From contig JAEHDT010000172.1 of the NCBI GenBank assembly GCA_016880225.1, positions 1 to 11,945 of the forward strand: DNA of 11,945 bases, in the 5' to 3' direction. The notes under the pieces were generated by a model. The model was not told the origin of the DNA. It made no database searches and saw only the letters and a program-made list of their open reading frames with translations. Origin of the DNA: Gemmatimonadota bacterium. GTDB lineage: Bacteria > Gemmatimonadota > Gemmatimonadetes > Gemmatimonadales > GWC2-71-9. Of the stretch, positions 1 through 6,618 are shown piece by piece; within the stretch, counting starts at the first letter, position 1; every line of letters begins with the position of its first letter. The position numbers and the translations under genes are program-made.

Positions 1-1
1 C

Positions 2-262
2 CTCGCACCCGCCGGGAGGGGTGCTTGGGCGCCGACCTGGCACGCCGCGCCGCGCGATCTCGACCGGCCGTGGTGGCCGGTCGCGGTTGCGTTCGCTTCG
101 CTCCTCGAGCGCCCAGGCGCATATCCCCTTGGCATCTGCCCCGACTGCTCGTGGCTGTTCCTCGATCAGAGCCGCAACCGCTCTCGCCGCTGGTGCTCGT
201 CGGGCGATTGCGGCAATCGCGCCCGCGGCCGGCGGTTCCGGGCCCGATCCGCGGCGCGATGA
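2..262 (+). CDS. CGNR zinc-finger regulator, C-terminal part (5' end outside window)
   Basis: The frame is open from the left edge to a TGA at 260-262 and gives 86 visible residues with no start codon inside the window. The tail carries a zinc-binding pattern: Cys46-x2-Cys49, then an Arg-rich linker, then W64-C65-x4-C70-G-N-R followed by basic residues (visible numbering). This is the hallmark of the CGNR zinc finger, found at the C-terminus of proteins with an N-terminal ABATE domain. These are thought to be stress-linked transcription regulators, and the finger probably binds nucleic acid. The preceding stretch DRPWWPVAVAFASLL also fits the linker of this family. The stop overlaps the next start codon (ATGA at 259-262), so the gene is probably translationally coupled to the amidohydrolase. 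The N-terminal domain lies outside the window, so the ligand or trigger cannot be judged. Confidence 0.85.
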   Translation, partial: LAPAGRGAWAPTWHAAPRDLDRPWWPVAVAFASLLERPGAYPLGICPDCSWLFLDQSRNRSRRWCSSGDCGNRARGRRFRARSAAR

Positions 263-2229
263 CCGTGCTCGGCGCAGTCTGCCTTCTGGCGCTGGCCCCT
301 GCCACCGTCGCGGACAGCGGGCGCTTCACGCTCTACAAACTCCAGCACGACGTGGGCGCCGAGACGTACTCGTGGGTATCGGCAGGCGGAGGCCGCACGC
401 TCACGACGCAGTGGGCGTTCCGCTATCTCGGCAGCGACGTCCGCCTCGAGGCGACGCTCGAAACGACAGCGGACGGGAGGCCGCTGCGTCTCCGCTCGTG
501 CGGTCAGACCTCGACGCTGACCGACGTCGATCTGGATGTGGAGCTCGACGGCGCGCGAGCGACCGTGCGTGACCGCGGCCGTACCCGACCCGCCCCGGCC
601 TCCGGGGATCTGTTTCCTATCCACCACTACCCGCCCGTCGCCCTCGAAGAGGCGCTGTTTCGCTACTGGTTGGCGCGCGGGAGCGGGGCCGCCGTGCGCC
701 TGGTGCCGGACGGGGCCGTCTCGTTCGAGCTCCGCGGCCGCGACACTCTGGCGCACGCTTCAGGGCGTGTCGTCGCCCGGCGCTATTCCGTGAGCGGCCT
801 CCTGTGGGGGCGGCAGTCCATGTGGGCCACGGATGAGGGGCGGGTCATCGCCGTGGTCAACGGGGACGCCGAGCTGGACCGGTTCGAGGCCGTGCGCCAG
901 GGATTCGAGGGCGACCTCGCGACGTTCGTAGGGGGGGCGGTGCGCGACGGCCTCGAGGATCTGTACGCGCTCGCGCGCGACGTGCGGCCGGTCCACGAAG
1001 GTGACTACGCGATCGTCGGGGCGCGGCTGATCGACGGCACCGGCGCGCCGGCAGTCGACGACGCCACGGTCGTGGTCCGTGACGGGCGGATCGCGGGCGC
1101 CGGCGCGCGAGCCTCGGTCGCGATCCCGAAGGGCATCGCCGTGGTGGACGCCCGCGGGAAGACGATGATTCCCGGCCTGTGGGACATGCACGTGCACTTC
1201 GAGCAGGTCGAATGGCCCGCCGCCCAGCTCGCCGCCGGGGTCACGACGGCACGGGATGTCGGCAACGAGCTGGAGCTCGCCGTGGCGCTGCGCGATGCCA
1301 TCCGCGACGGTCGGGCTCTCGGGCCGCGGATGCTCCTGGCCGGCCTTGTGGATGGCGCTCCAGACGGGCTCGGCGTGCAGCTCGCCGGGACGCCCGACGA
1401 GGCGCGCGCGATGGTTCGCCGCTACCACGACGCCGGATTCCAGCAGATCAAGGTCTACCAGTCCGTGCCGCCGGCGTTGGTGAGCGTGATCGCCGCGGAG
1501 GCGCACCGGCTGGGCATGACGGTGACGGGGCACGTGCCGACCGGCATGGACGCCTTCCAGTTCGTCGAGGCCGGGGCGGATCAGATCAACCACGTGGGGT
1601 TCGTGCTGGCGGTCATGACGCCCCCGCCCGCGCCGGGCCAACCGAGGTCCCCCGTGGACCTGACCTCGGGCGAGGCGCAACGGGCGATCGCATTCCTCCG
1701 CGAGCACGGCACGGTGCTCGACCCCACGCTGGCGCGCAGCGAAGAGAACGTTCATCCCAAAGACTCGCTGTTCTCGGTGTACGAGCCGGGCGCCGCCAAG
1801 GCGCCTCCTGAGCTGGCGGAGGTGCTCAATGCGAGCGGTTCGCCGGGCGAGACCGCCGGGCGGCGGATGGCGGCTCTGGCGCGAGGGCTGCCGATCGTTA
1901 ATGCCCTGCGGGAGGCCGGTGTGCCGATCGTCGCCGGGACGGATCTCGTCGTGCCCGGGCACAGCATCGCCCGCGAGCTGGAGCTCGAAGTGCGAGGCGG
2001 GTTCACGCCGATGCAGGCGCTTCAGGCCGCGACCATCGTCGCCGCGCGCGCGATGGGGCTGGAGCGCGAATCGGGCACGCTAGAGCCCGGGAAGCGAGCC
2101 GATCTGGTGCTCCTGGACGGCGATCCGCTGGCGAGCATCAGCGCTGTGCGTCGCGTCAACGCGGTGGTGACGGGCGGCAGGATGTATCTCCCGGCGCCGC
2201 TGTGGCGTGCGGCGGGGTTTGTGCCGTGA
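259..2229 (+). CDS. Exported metal-dependent amidohydrolase with extra N-terminal domain
   Basis: The protein has 656 residues. The ATG at 259 is chosen because it overlaps the upstream stop (ATGA) and is followed at once by a signal-peptide-like hydrophobic stretch (residues 2-18). The open frame further upstream is a shadow of the CGNR gene. Residues 20-230 form an unrecognised, apparently beta-rich domain. From about residue 250 the protein is a classic amidohydrolase (imidazolonepropionase/prolidase-like branch) with N-terminal beta-sandwich signature LIDGTG. Metal ligands are visible: H311-V-H313, K398 (IKVYQ, the likely carboxylated lysine), H425 (TGH), H445 (INH) and D562 (AGTD). The C-terminal motif GTLEPGKRADLVLLDGDP is typical. 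It probably hydrolyses a C-N bond of a small amide, cyclic imide or peptide outside the cytoplasm. The substrate cannot be read from sequence. All metal ligands are present, so it should be active. Confidence 0.93.
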   Translation: MTVLGAVCLLALAPATVADSGRFTLYKLQHDVGAETYSWVSAGGGRTLTTQWAFRYLGSDVRLEATLETTADGRPLRLRSCGQTSTLTDVDLDVELDGARATVRDRGRTRPAPASGDLFPIHHYPPVALEEALFRYWLARGSGAAVRLVPDGAVSFELRGRDTLAHASGRVVARRYSVSGLLWGRQSMWATDEGRVIAVVNGDAELDRFEAVRQGFEGDLATFVGGAVRDGLEDLYALARDVRPVHEGDYAIVGARLIDGTGAPAVDDATVVVRDGRIAGAGARASVAIPKGIAVVDARGKTMIPGLWDMHVHFEQVEWPAAQLAAGVTTARDVGNELELAVALRDAIRDGRALGPRMLLAGLVDGAPDGLGVQLAGTPDEARAMVRRYHDAGFQQIKVYQSVPPALVSVIAAEAHRLGMTVTGHVPTGMDAFQFVEAGADQINHVGFVLAVMTPPPAPGQPRSPVDLTSGEAQRAIAFLREHGTVLDPTLARSEENVHPKDSLFSVYEPGAAKAPPELAEVLNASGSPGETAGRRMAALARGLPIVNALREAGVPIVAGTDLVVPGHSIARELELEVRGGFTPMQALQAATIVAARAMGLERESGTLEPGKRADLVLLDGDPLASISAVRRVNAVVTGGRMYLPAPLWRAAGFVP

Positions 2230-2247
2230 AGGCGCTCGTCACGGCGG

Positions 2248-3126
2248 ATGACTAGAGCGACGCCGTCTCCTCGGCCCTGGGGACGGCCGGAGCGTAACCG
2301 CCTCTTGATATGGGTCGGAGTCGCTTTCTTCGCGCCCGTCGCCGTCGTCCTGATGCTGCATCTCCCCGTCGAACCGCAAGGCTCCGTCATCACCCTGCAG
2401 AGCGAGTTGCCGGTGAGAGCCATCCGGACCTGCTTGGTCCTCATGGCGACCTGGATCGTGGCCCGCATGGAGAGACGCCCCCTCGACGATTACGGCATTC
2501 CTCTGCGCCAGGCGTTCGGCCGGCGATCGTGGGAAGGTGCCGTCTGGGGCTTCGGTATGCTCTCCGTCGTCCTCCTGGTGCTTCACGTGTCGGGTCATTT
2601 TCGAATCGACTCCGTGGCTCTTGCACGAGGCGCGGCTGTCCGATACGGGTTTGGCTGGGCCCTCGTATTTCTCGCGGTCGCGATGACCGAGGAGTTCACC
2701 TATCGCGGCTACCTTCTCTTCGCGTTTTCCAGACGCCTACGCTTCTGGCGGGCCGCGACGATCCTGTCCCTCATATTTGGCGCGGCCCATCTCGGCAATC
2801 CCGGAGAAACCGTGCTCGGGATTCTCCACGTCGTACTGACCGGCATGGTGTTCTGCTTGACCATCCGTCGCACCGGGACTCTCTGGTTCGCCATCGGCTA
2901 CCATGCGGCTTGGGACTGGGCGGAGACTTTCTTCTACGGCACGCCGGACAGCGGTCTGGTGGGCGTCGGTCGGTTCCTGAACACGTCCGCTCGAGGCCCG
3001 GATTGGCTCTCTGGAGGTTCGGCTGGACCCGAGGGGAGCGTCATCGCGATCATCGCGCTCCTCCTCCTTGCCCTACTGATCAGTGTTCGATTCCCGAACA
3101 CCACCTATCCGGACTATCCCGCCTAG
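2248..3126 (+). CDS. CPBP-family intramembrane metalloprotease
   Basis: The protein has 292 residues and several membrane segments (about 18-38, 96-112, 135-147, 168-178, 190-205 and 262-280). It carries the three CPBP/Abi motifs in order: E148-E149-x3-R153 (TEEFTYRG), F177-x3-H181 (FGAAHLGNPGE) and H219 (GYHAAWDW). In this family (Rce1 type II CAAX prenyl endopeptidase and bacterial relatives) the two glutamates and two histidines form the catalytic site inside the membrane. Bacterial members act in peptide maturation, bacteriocin immunity or unknown proteolysis. The gene starts 18 bp after the amidohydrolase stop without a good Shine-Dalgarno sequence, which suggests cotranscription and perhaps coupling. 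No peptide substrate gene is visible nearby. It ends 5 bp from a convergent gene. Confidence 0.93.
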   Translation: MTRATPSPRPWGRPERNRLLIWVGVAFFAPVAVVLMLHLPVEPQGSVITLQSELPVRAIRTCLVLMATWIVARMERRPLDDYGIPLRQAFGRRSWEGAVWGFGMLSVVLLVLHVSGHFRIDSVALARGAAVRYGFGWALVFLAVAMTEEFTYRGYLLFAFSRRLRFWRAATILSLIFGAAHLGNPGETVLGILHVVLTGMVFCLTIRRTGTLWFAIGYHAAWDWAETFFYGTPDSGLVGVGRFLNTSARGPDWLSGGSAGPEGSVIAIIALLLLALLISVRFPNTTYPDYPA

Positions 3127-3131
3127 CGCGC

Positions 3132-4202
3132 TCACGGTGCATACGGCCGGGCGAAGGCGCCATCCCACGTGGCGAGCGCCCGCTTGGCGTGCATGGCGCT
3201 ATCCGCGAGCCCCAGGTGCGTGAACAGCGGAAGGATCGAGCCGGGCGGCAGGGTCACGCCGGTGAGGTCCAAGTCATAGAACGTGAGCTGAAAGACGGCC
3301 CGGGCGTGTGCCGCGTCGAGCAACGCGAGCTGCCGGGTGATGTAGCGCGCCTGCACGGCGGGTGACGAGACGACCGAGCCCACGGTGATCGAGGGCCACC
3401 CACCCTCCACGACCAGCACGGGCAAGAACGTGCCCGCGACGAGCCTGCTGTAGTAGTTGATCGGGAGATCCTCCGGCACCGCGAACCCTCCCAGGTAGGG
3501 ATAGCTCGACAGCCCGATCGCCTGCACGAACGGGAAATCCCTCAGGTCCTGCGCGATTCCCTGATCCGCGCCGCCCGGCGTGAGACGGCCCCACGCGGTC
3601 TCGACCTGCACGCTCACGTAGAGCTGCGACGGGAGGGCCGAGTCACGGATCTGCGACGCCACGGCGTTGGCCATGACGACCAGGGCCTGGTAGACGGAGT
3701 CCGGTGCGGCGGCCTTGATGAGATTCGTTTCCGCGACGAGGCCCAGGTACTCGGGCCGCAGCTTGTCGGCCACCGCGTACACCCATTCACGGTAGAGCCG
3801 CTGCACCAGCGTGTCGGTGACGCTCCTGCCGAGGGTGACGAGCTCCGGTGCCTCGGCGGCGCGGTTCAAGCCGTCGGTTGCGTCCACGGTGAACACGAGC
3901 GCCAGCCCCTTTGCGCGGAAATAACTCGCGAGGGGAACCTGCACGTCGTCCACCGCCACGGCCGGCGCGACGCCGCCCAGCATGGCCGCCCAGGGCGGCG
4001 AGGCGTGGATGATCGCGGCATCCGCCCGTTGCGCCCAGAGGTTGATCGCCGGCACCACGATCGCGGCATCCATGCGTGGGGGGATGGCCGAGAAGCCCAT
4101 CAGGAACGGGCGGGGGCGGGGCGCGGGACCGGCCCCGTCCCCGCAGCCGAGGATGCCGACCGCAAGCAACGCTGTTGAGACGAACCGGACCCCGCCGCTC
4201 AT
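3132..4202 (-). CDS. Lipoprotein with glycoside-hydrolase-like TIM-barrel pattern
   Basis: The protein has 356 residues. The ATG at 4202 is chosen because it overlaps the stop of the upstream DUF6498 gene (ATGA). It is followed by a lipoprotein signal with lipobox I-L-G-C20 and a Gly/Pro linker, so the mature protein should be membrane-anchored at C20. The rest alternates hydrophobic strands and helices as in a (beta/alpha)8 barrel. Two glutamates sit where clan GH-A enzymes keep acid/base and nucleophile: E158 in LVAETN, after a predicted strand 4, and E266 in VVEGGWPS, which resembles the ETGWPS motif of GH17 and the strand-7 end of GH53. The Asn that usually precedes the acid/base is Ala here. 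I cannot assign a GH family; a polysaccharide hydrolase or a non-catalytic relative are both possible. No SusC/D or sugar transporter lies nearby. Confidence 0.8.
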   Translation of the reverse strand: MSGGVRFVSTALLAVGILGCGDGAGPAPRPRPFLMGFSAIPPRMDAAIVVPAINLWAQRADAAIIHASPPWAAMLGGVAPAVAVDDVQVPLASYFRAKGLALVFTVDATDGLNRAAEAPELVTLGRSVTDTLVQRLYREWVYAVADKLRPEYLGLVAETNLIKAAAPDSVYQALVVMANAVASQIRDSALPSQLYVSVQVETAWGRLTPGGADQGIAQDLRDFPFVQAIGLSSYPYLGGFAVPEDLPINYYSRLVAGTFLPVLVVEGGWPSITVGSVVSSPAVQARYITRQLALLDAAHARAVFQLTFYDLDLTGVTLPPGSILPLFTHLGLADSAMHAKRALATWDGAFARPYAP

Positions 4203-4849
4203 GCGACGACGGGCCGGGGGGCGTGCTCGCGCAGGTGCGCGAACAGGTCCAGGCCCGTCTTGAGGACGACGAGCAGAGCCAGCGCGACGAGCGGCGATCC
4301 GACGAGCTGCACGAGGAATCCGCCGCCCAGGATCACCACGTGCAGCACCATCACCCGGCCGTAGGGCCGGAACATCAGGGCCGGTACGAGCGCCGTCTTG
4401 TACTGACCGGCGCCGATATAGTTGAAGGCGAACGAGACGGTGTGGCTCAACGCGAGCCCCCACACGGCGGGGCTGATTCCCGCCGCCTGGATCTGATGGA
4501 GGAACGTGGCGGGGCCGGGGAATCCCCGGACGTGGACGCCGCCGAACAGCTGGAGCACGAAGATCCCGTGCACCAGGACGAACATCCCGTAGTGGAACGT
4601 AAAGAACGGGATCATGAACAGCTTCACGGCCCACATCGCCGCGATCTGCGGCGTAGCGGCGAGCATCCGCAGGATGTTGAGCAGGCCGACGATCACGTTC
4701 TCGGCCCAGAAGACGAGCAGCGTGGCGAACACGGTCCAGCCGAAGAACAACACGCCCGCGAGCGGGACGAGGTTCGCGGCCACGAGGACGACGCCGCTCG
4801 GCGTGAGACGCAGGGCGGGACGAGGGGGAACGGTCACGGTTGCGGTCAT
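4199..4849 (-). CDS. DUF6498-type integral membrane protein
   Basis: The protein has 216 residues, starting with ATG at 4849. The frame is open further upstream, but the extra residues are low-complexity Gly/Ala and not membrane-like. Hydrophobic segments lie at about 18-36, 40-58, 70-100, 125-145, 152-160, 167-182 and 185-200. The motif FWAEN (47-51) with a following NILRM, the FFTFHYGMF stretch (82-90) and RPYGRVMVLH (161-170) recall the DUF6498 family of bacterial membrane proteins, whose function is unknown. I make this assignment from memory of the motif. The stop overlaps the start of the lipoprotein gene by ATGA, so the two should be made together. A possible near-leaderless promoter lies just upstream. 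Charged or polar residues inside membrane segments (E50, N51, H86, H170) could bind a cofactor or metal, but that is inference. Confidence 0.8.
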   Translation of the reverse strand: MTATVTVPPRPALRLTPSGVVLVAANLVPLAGVLFFGWTVFATLLVFWAENVIVGLLNILRMLAATPQIAAMWAVKLFMIPFFTFHYGMFVLVHGIFVLQLFGGVHVRGFPGPATFLHQIQAAGISPAVWGLALSHTVSFAFNYIGAGQYKTALVPALMFRPYGRVMVLHVVILGGGFLVQLVGSPLVALALLVVLKTGLDLFAHLREHAPRPVVA

Positions 4850-4858
4850 AGCGCCACA

Positions 4859-4887
4859 ACTATGCGATGCGGCCGCAGCCCCGCCAA
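4859..4887 (-). promoter_or_regulatory. Candidate sigma70-type promoter for the DUF6498-lipoprotein pair
   Basis: On the minus strand TTGGCG (4882-4887) and CATAGT (4859-4864) are separated by exactly 17 bp, each matching 4 of 6 consensus bases. Transcription would start around 4850-4853, a few bases before the ATG at 4849, giving a leaderless or nearly leaderless mRNA. This agrees with the absence of a Shine-Dalgarno sequence in front of that ATG. Two 4/6 hexamers can occur by chance, so this stays a guess. Confidence 0.3.
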
Positions 4888-5042
4888 GCCCGGACTTGCC
4901 GGCTCCCGCGCCGCCGCGTAGCTTGCCGTTCCATGCGTTCCCACGGCGCGCCGTCCCTCGGGTGTTGTCGCTCATCGCGATGCTGTCGTGAGCGGAAGCG
5001 GTCGATCATGCCGTAAGGCGCTGAGGCGCACGGGAGCGAAGC

Positions 5043-5080
5043 GATCGGCCGCGACTCCTCGCGAGGTGTCGCGGCCGATC
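5043..5080. promoter_or_regulatory. 38-bp near-perfect inverted repeat upstream of the flavin operon
   Basis: Arms 5043-5055 (GATCGGCCGCGAC) and 5068-5080 (GTCGCGGCCGATC) are perfect 13-bp inverted copies. Between them lie one T/T mismatch and the self-complementary core CCTCGCGAGG (5057-5066). As RNA it would fold into 13 bp, a mismatch, 3 bp and a CGCG tetraloop, ending 7 nt before the AGGAGG of the reductase gene. It sits between divergent genes, so it is not a terminator for either. A dimeric repressor operator or a leader hairpin affecting translation are the likely readings. I found no second copy in the window. Confidence 0.6.
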
Positions 5081-5087
5081 TGCGTTC

Positions 5088-5095
5088 AGGAGGAG
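5088..5095 (+). promoter_or_regulatory. Shine-Dalgarno sequence fixing the GTG start of the FMN reductase
   Basis: AGGAGGAG at 5088-5095 is the strongest ribosome binding site in the window and precedes GTG 5098. Taking GGAGG (5089-5093) as the core leaves a 4-nt gap to the start, on the short side but workable. There is no in-frame ATG between it and the flavodoxin-like first strand, so GTG is the start. Confidence 0.7.
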
Positions 5096-5097
5096 CG

Positions 5098-5637
5098 GTG
5101 GGTGAGTCGACCAGTCGCATCGCGGTGGTGGGGTTGTCGGGGAGCCCGTCGGCGGCATCCAAGTCGCGGGGGCTAGTGGAACACGCGCTAGCGGAGCTCG
5201 CCGGCCGTGGCGCCGCGACCGAGCTGGTTGATCTCGCGACGCTGCCCGCCGACGCGCTGCTCGGCCGCGGGACCGCACCGGCCCTGACGGCGGCGCTCGC
5301 CGCGGTCGCGCGGGCGCGCATCGTGGTGGCGGGGACGCCGGTGTACCGGGCGACCTACAGCGGCTTGTTGAAGGTGTTCGTCGACCTGCTGCCGCAGGAC
5401 GGCCTGGTGGGGAAGATCGGCGTGCCGCTCGTGACCGGGCACGCGGCGGCCCACGCCCTGTCGCTCGATCACGGGATGCGGCCGCTGTTCGCGAGCCTGG
5501 GCGCGACGGTGGTCGCGAGCGGCGTGTATGCGACGAGCGCGCAGTTTCGGGACGGTGCGCCCGGCCCGGAAGTGCTCCAGGCGGTGGAGCGCGCGGTGCT
5601 TGAGGCGCTGGCGCTCGCCAGCGCGACGGCGAACTAA
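5098..5637 (+). CDS. ssuE: NAD(P)H-dependent FMN reductase, SsuE/MsuE type
   Basis: The protein has 179 residues and a flavodoxin-like fold. The first strand (IAVVGLSGSPS, residues 8-18) leads into a phosphate-binding loop for FMN (15-24). GTPVYRATYSG (79-89) followed by LKVFVDLLPQ and then PLVTGH (110-115) is the SsuE family signature. Residue H125 in SLDHGMRP falls where E. coli SsuE has the pi-helix Tyr118 and where MsuE is reported to have His, so this copy looks closer to MsuE. The enzyme reduces FMN with NAD(P)H and hands FMNH2 to a partner monooxygenase. The LLM monooxygenase two genes downstream is the obvious client. It is the first gene of a three-gene operon, and a strong palindrome precedes it. 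The symbol reflects the family and does not imply sulfonate use. Confidence 0.92.
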   Translation: MGESTSRIAVVGLSGSPSAASKSRGLVEHALAELAGRGAATELVDLATLPADALLGRGTAPALTAALAAVARARIVVAGTPVYRATYSGLLKVFVDLLPQDGLVGKIGVPLVTGHAAAHALSLDHGMRPLFASLGATVVASGVYATSAQFRDGAPGPEVLQAVERAVLEALALASATAN

Positions 5638-5653
5638 AGGAGCGCACGACGAG

Positions 5654-6616
5654 ATGACTGCAACGCGCGAGCGGCCGATCGCCATCTACTACGAGCATCC
5701 CGACTGGTTTCGGCCGCTGTTCCAAGAGCTCGACCGCCGCTCGCTGCCGTACGTGCGGCTCAATGCGGCGAGCCACCGCTTCGATGCGGGGGACGGGCGG
5801 CCGCCCTACTCCCTCGTGTTCAACCGGATGAGCCCATCGGCGTACCTGCGGGGAGCGGGGAACGCGATCTTCTTCACGCTGCACTACCTCGCGTACTTGA
5901 AGCGGCACGGGGTGCGCGTGATCAACGGGTACGACGCCTATGTGACGGAGACGTCCAAGGCGTTGCAGCTGGCGTTGCTCGAGGGGCTGGGGCTGCCGTA
6001 TCCGCGCGCCCGGGTGATCAATCATCCGGCCGAAGCGGCCGAAGCCGCGCGCGGCCTCACCTTCCCCGTGGTGCTGAAGCCCAACATCGGCGGGTCGGGC
6101 GCGGGGGTGCGGCGGTTCGAGACCCCGGAGCAGGTGGCGCGGGCGGCCGAGGAGGGCGCGCTCGACCTGGGGATCGATCACACGGCCCTGATCCAGGAGT
6201 ACATCCCGGCCGCCGACGGACGCATCGTGCGCGTCGAGGTGTTGGGCGGCCGCTTCCTCTACGCCATCCGGATCTACACCTCCGGGGAGAGCTTCAACCT
6301 TTGTCCGGCGGACGTGTGCCAGACGGTGGGTGGGGCGGAGCTGGCGCGCGCGGCGTGCCCCGTGGACGCCCCCAAGAACAACCTGCGGGTGGAGGGCTAC
6401 ACGCCGCCGCCCGAAATCGTCGCGCAGGTGGAAGGCATCATGCGCGCGGCGCACATCGATGTGGGCGGTGTGGAGTACATGATCGACGAGCGGGACGGCC
6501 GCCTCCACTACTATGATATCAACGCGCTGTCGAACTTCGTGGCCGACGCCCCCCGCGTCATCGGCTTCGATCCGTTCACGCGCCTGGTCGATTACCTCGC
6601 GCAGGAGGCAGCCTGA
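5654..6616 (+). CDS. RimK-like ATP-grasp ligase
   Basis: The protein has 320 residues. ATG 5654 lies 11 nt after the AGGAG at 5638-5642, which abuts the reductase stop. The first ~95 residues form a Rossmann-like pre-ATP-grasp domain. The ATP-grasp core then shows K142-P-N-I-G-G-S-G-A-G (phosphate-contacting Lys and glycine loop, 142-151), E182 in IQEYIP (adenine/hinge region), E274 (VEYMID) and D288-I-N290 as Mg2+ ligands. Canonical members usually have E-x-N at the last position, so D-x-N is a mild variation. ATP-grasp enzymes of this shape join a carboxylate, through an acyl-phosphate, to an amine or thiol. Neither substrate can be read here. It lies between a flavin reductase and an FMNH2-dependent monooxygenase and ends 2 bp before the latter, so it most likely makes or tags the monooxygenase substrate. 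An unrelated function in a shared transcript is possible. Confidence 0.88.
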   Translation: MTATRERPIAIYYEHPDWFRPLFQELDRRSLPYVRLNAASHRFDAGDGRPPYSLVFNRMSPSAYLRGAGNAIFFTLHYLAYLKRHGVRVINGYDAYVTETSKALQLALLEGLGLPYPRARVINHPAEAAEAARGLTFPVVLKPNIGGSGAGVRRFETPEQVARAAEEGALDLGIDHTALIQEYIPAADGRIVRVEVLGGRFLYAIRIYTSGESFNLCPADVCQTVGGAELARAACPVDAPKNNLRVEGYTPPPEIVAQVEGIMRAAHIDVGGVEYMIDERDGRLHYYDINALSNFVADAPRVIGFDPFTRLVDYLAQEAA

Positions 6617-6618
6617 CG

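Noticed and set aside
25..258. N-terminal extension of the amidohydrolase up to a GTG at 25
   Set aside because: This stretch encodes the CGNR zinc finger in another frame. The ATGA overlap and the signal peptide place the start at 259.
760..1962. 400-codon minus-strand open frame inside the amidohydrolase
   Set aside because: It is an antisense shadow. All amidohydrolase metal ligands are on the plus strand.
3124..3134. Short palindrome AGCGCGCT between the convergent CPBP and lipoprotein stops as a terminator
   Set aside because: The stem is too short and has no T-tract. I see no convincing intrinsic terminator there.
4203..4859. Reading the lipoprotein as the end of a 575-aa protein
   Set aside because: The upstream part is an out-of-frame reading of the DUF6498 gene, and a lipoprotein signal begins exactly at the ATGA overlap.
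4850..4975. N-terminal extension of the DUF6498 protein to an ATG at 4975
   Set aside because: The added 42 residues are Gly/Ala/Arg low complexity and cover the likely promoter region.
5006..6508. 500-codon open frame on the minus strand opposite the reductase and ATP-grasp genes
   Set aside because: It is the antisense shadow of two well-identified proteins. Its product is His/Arg/Pro-rich low complexity with no domain.
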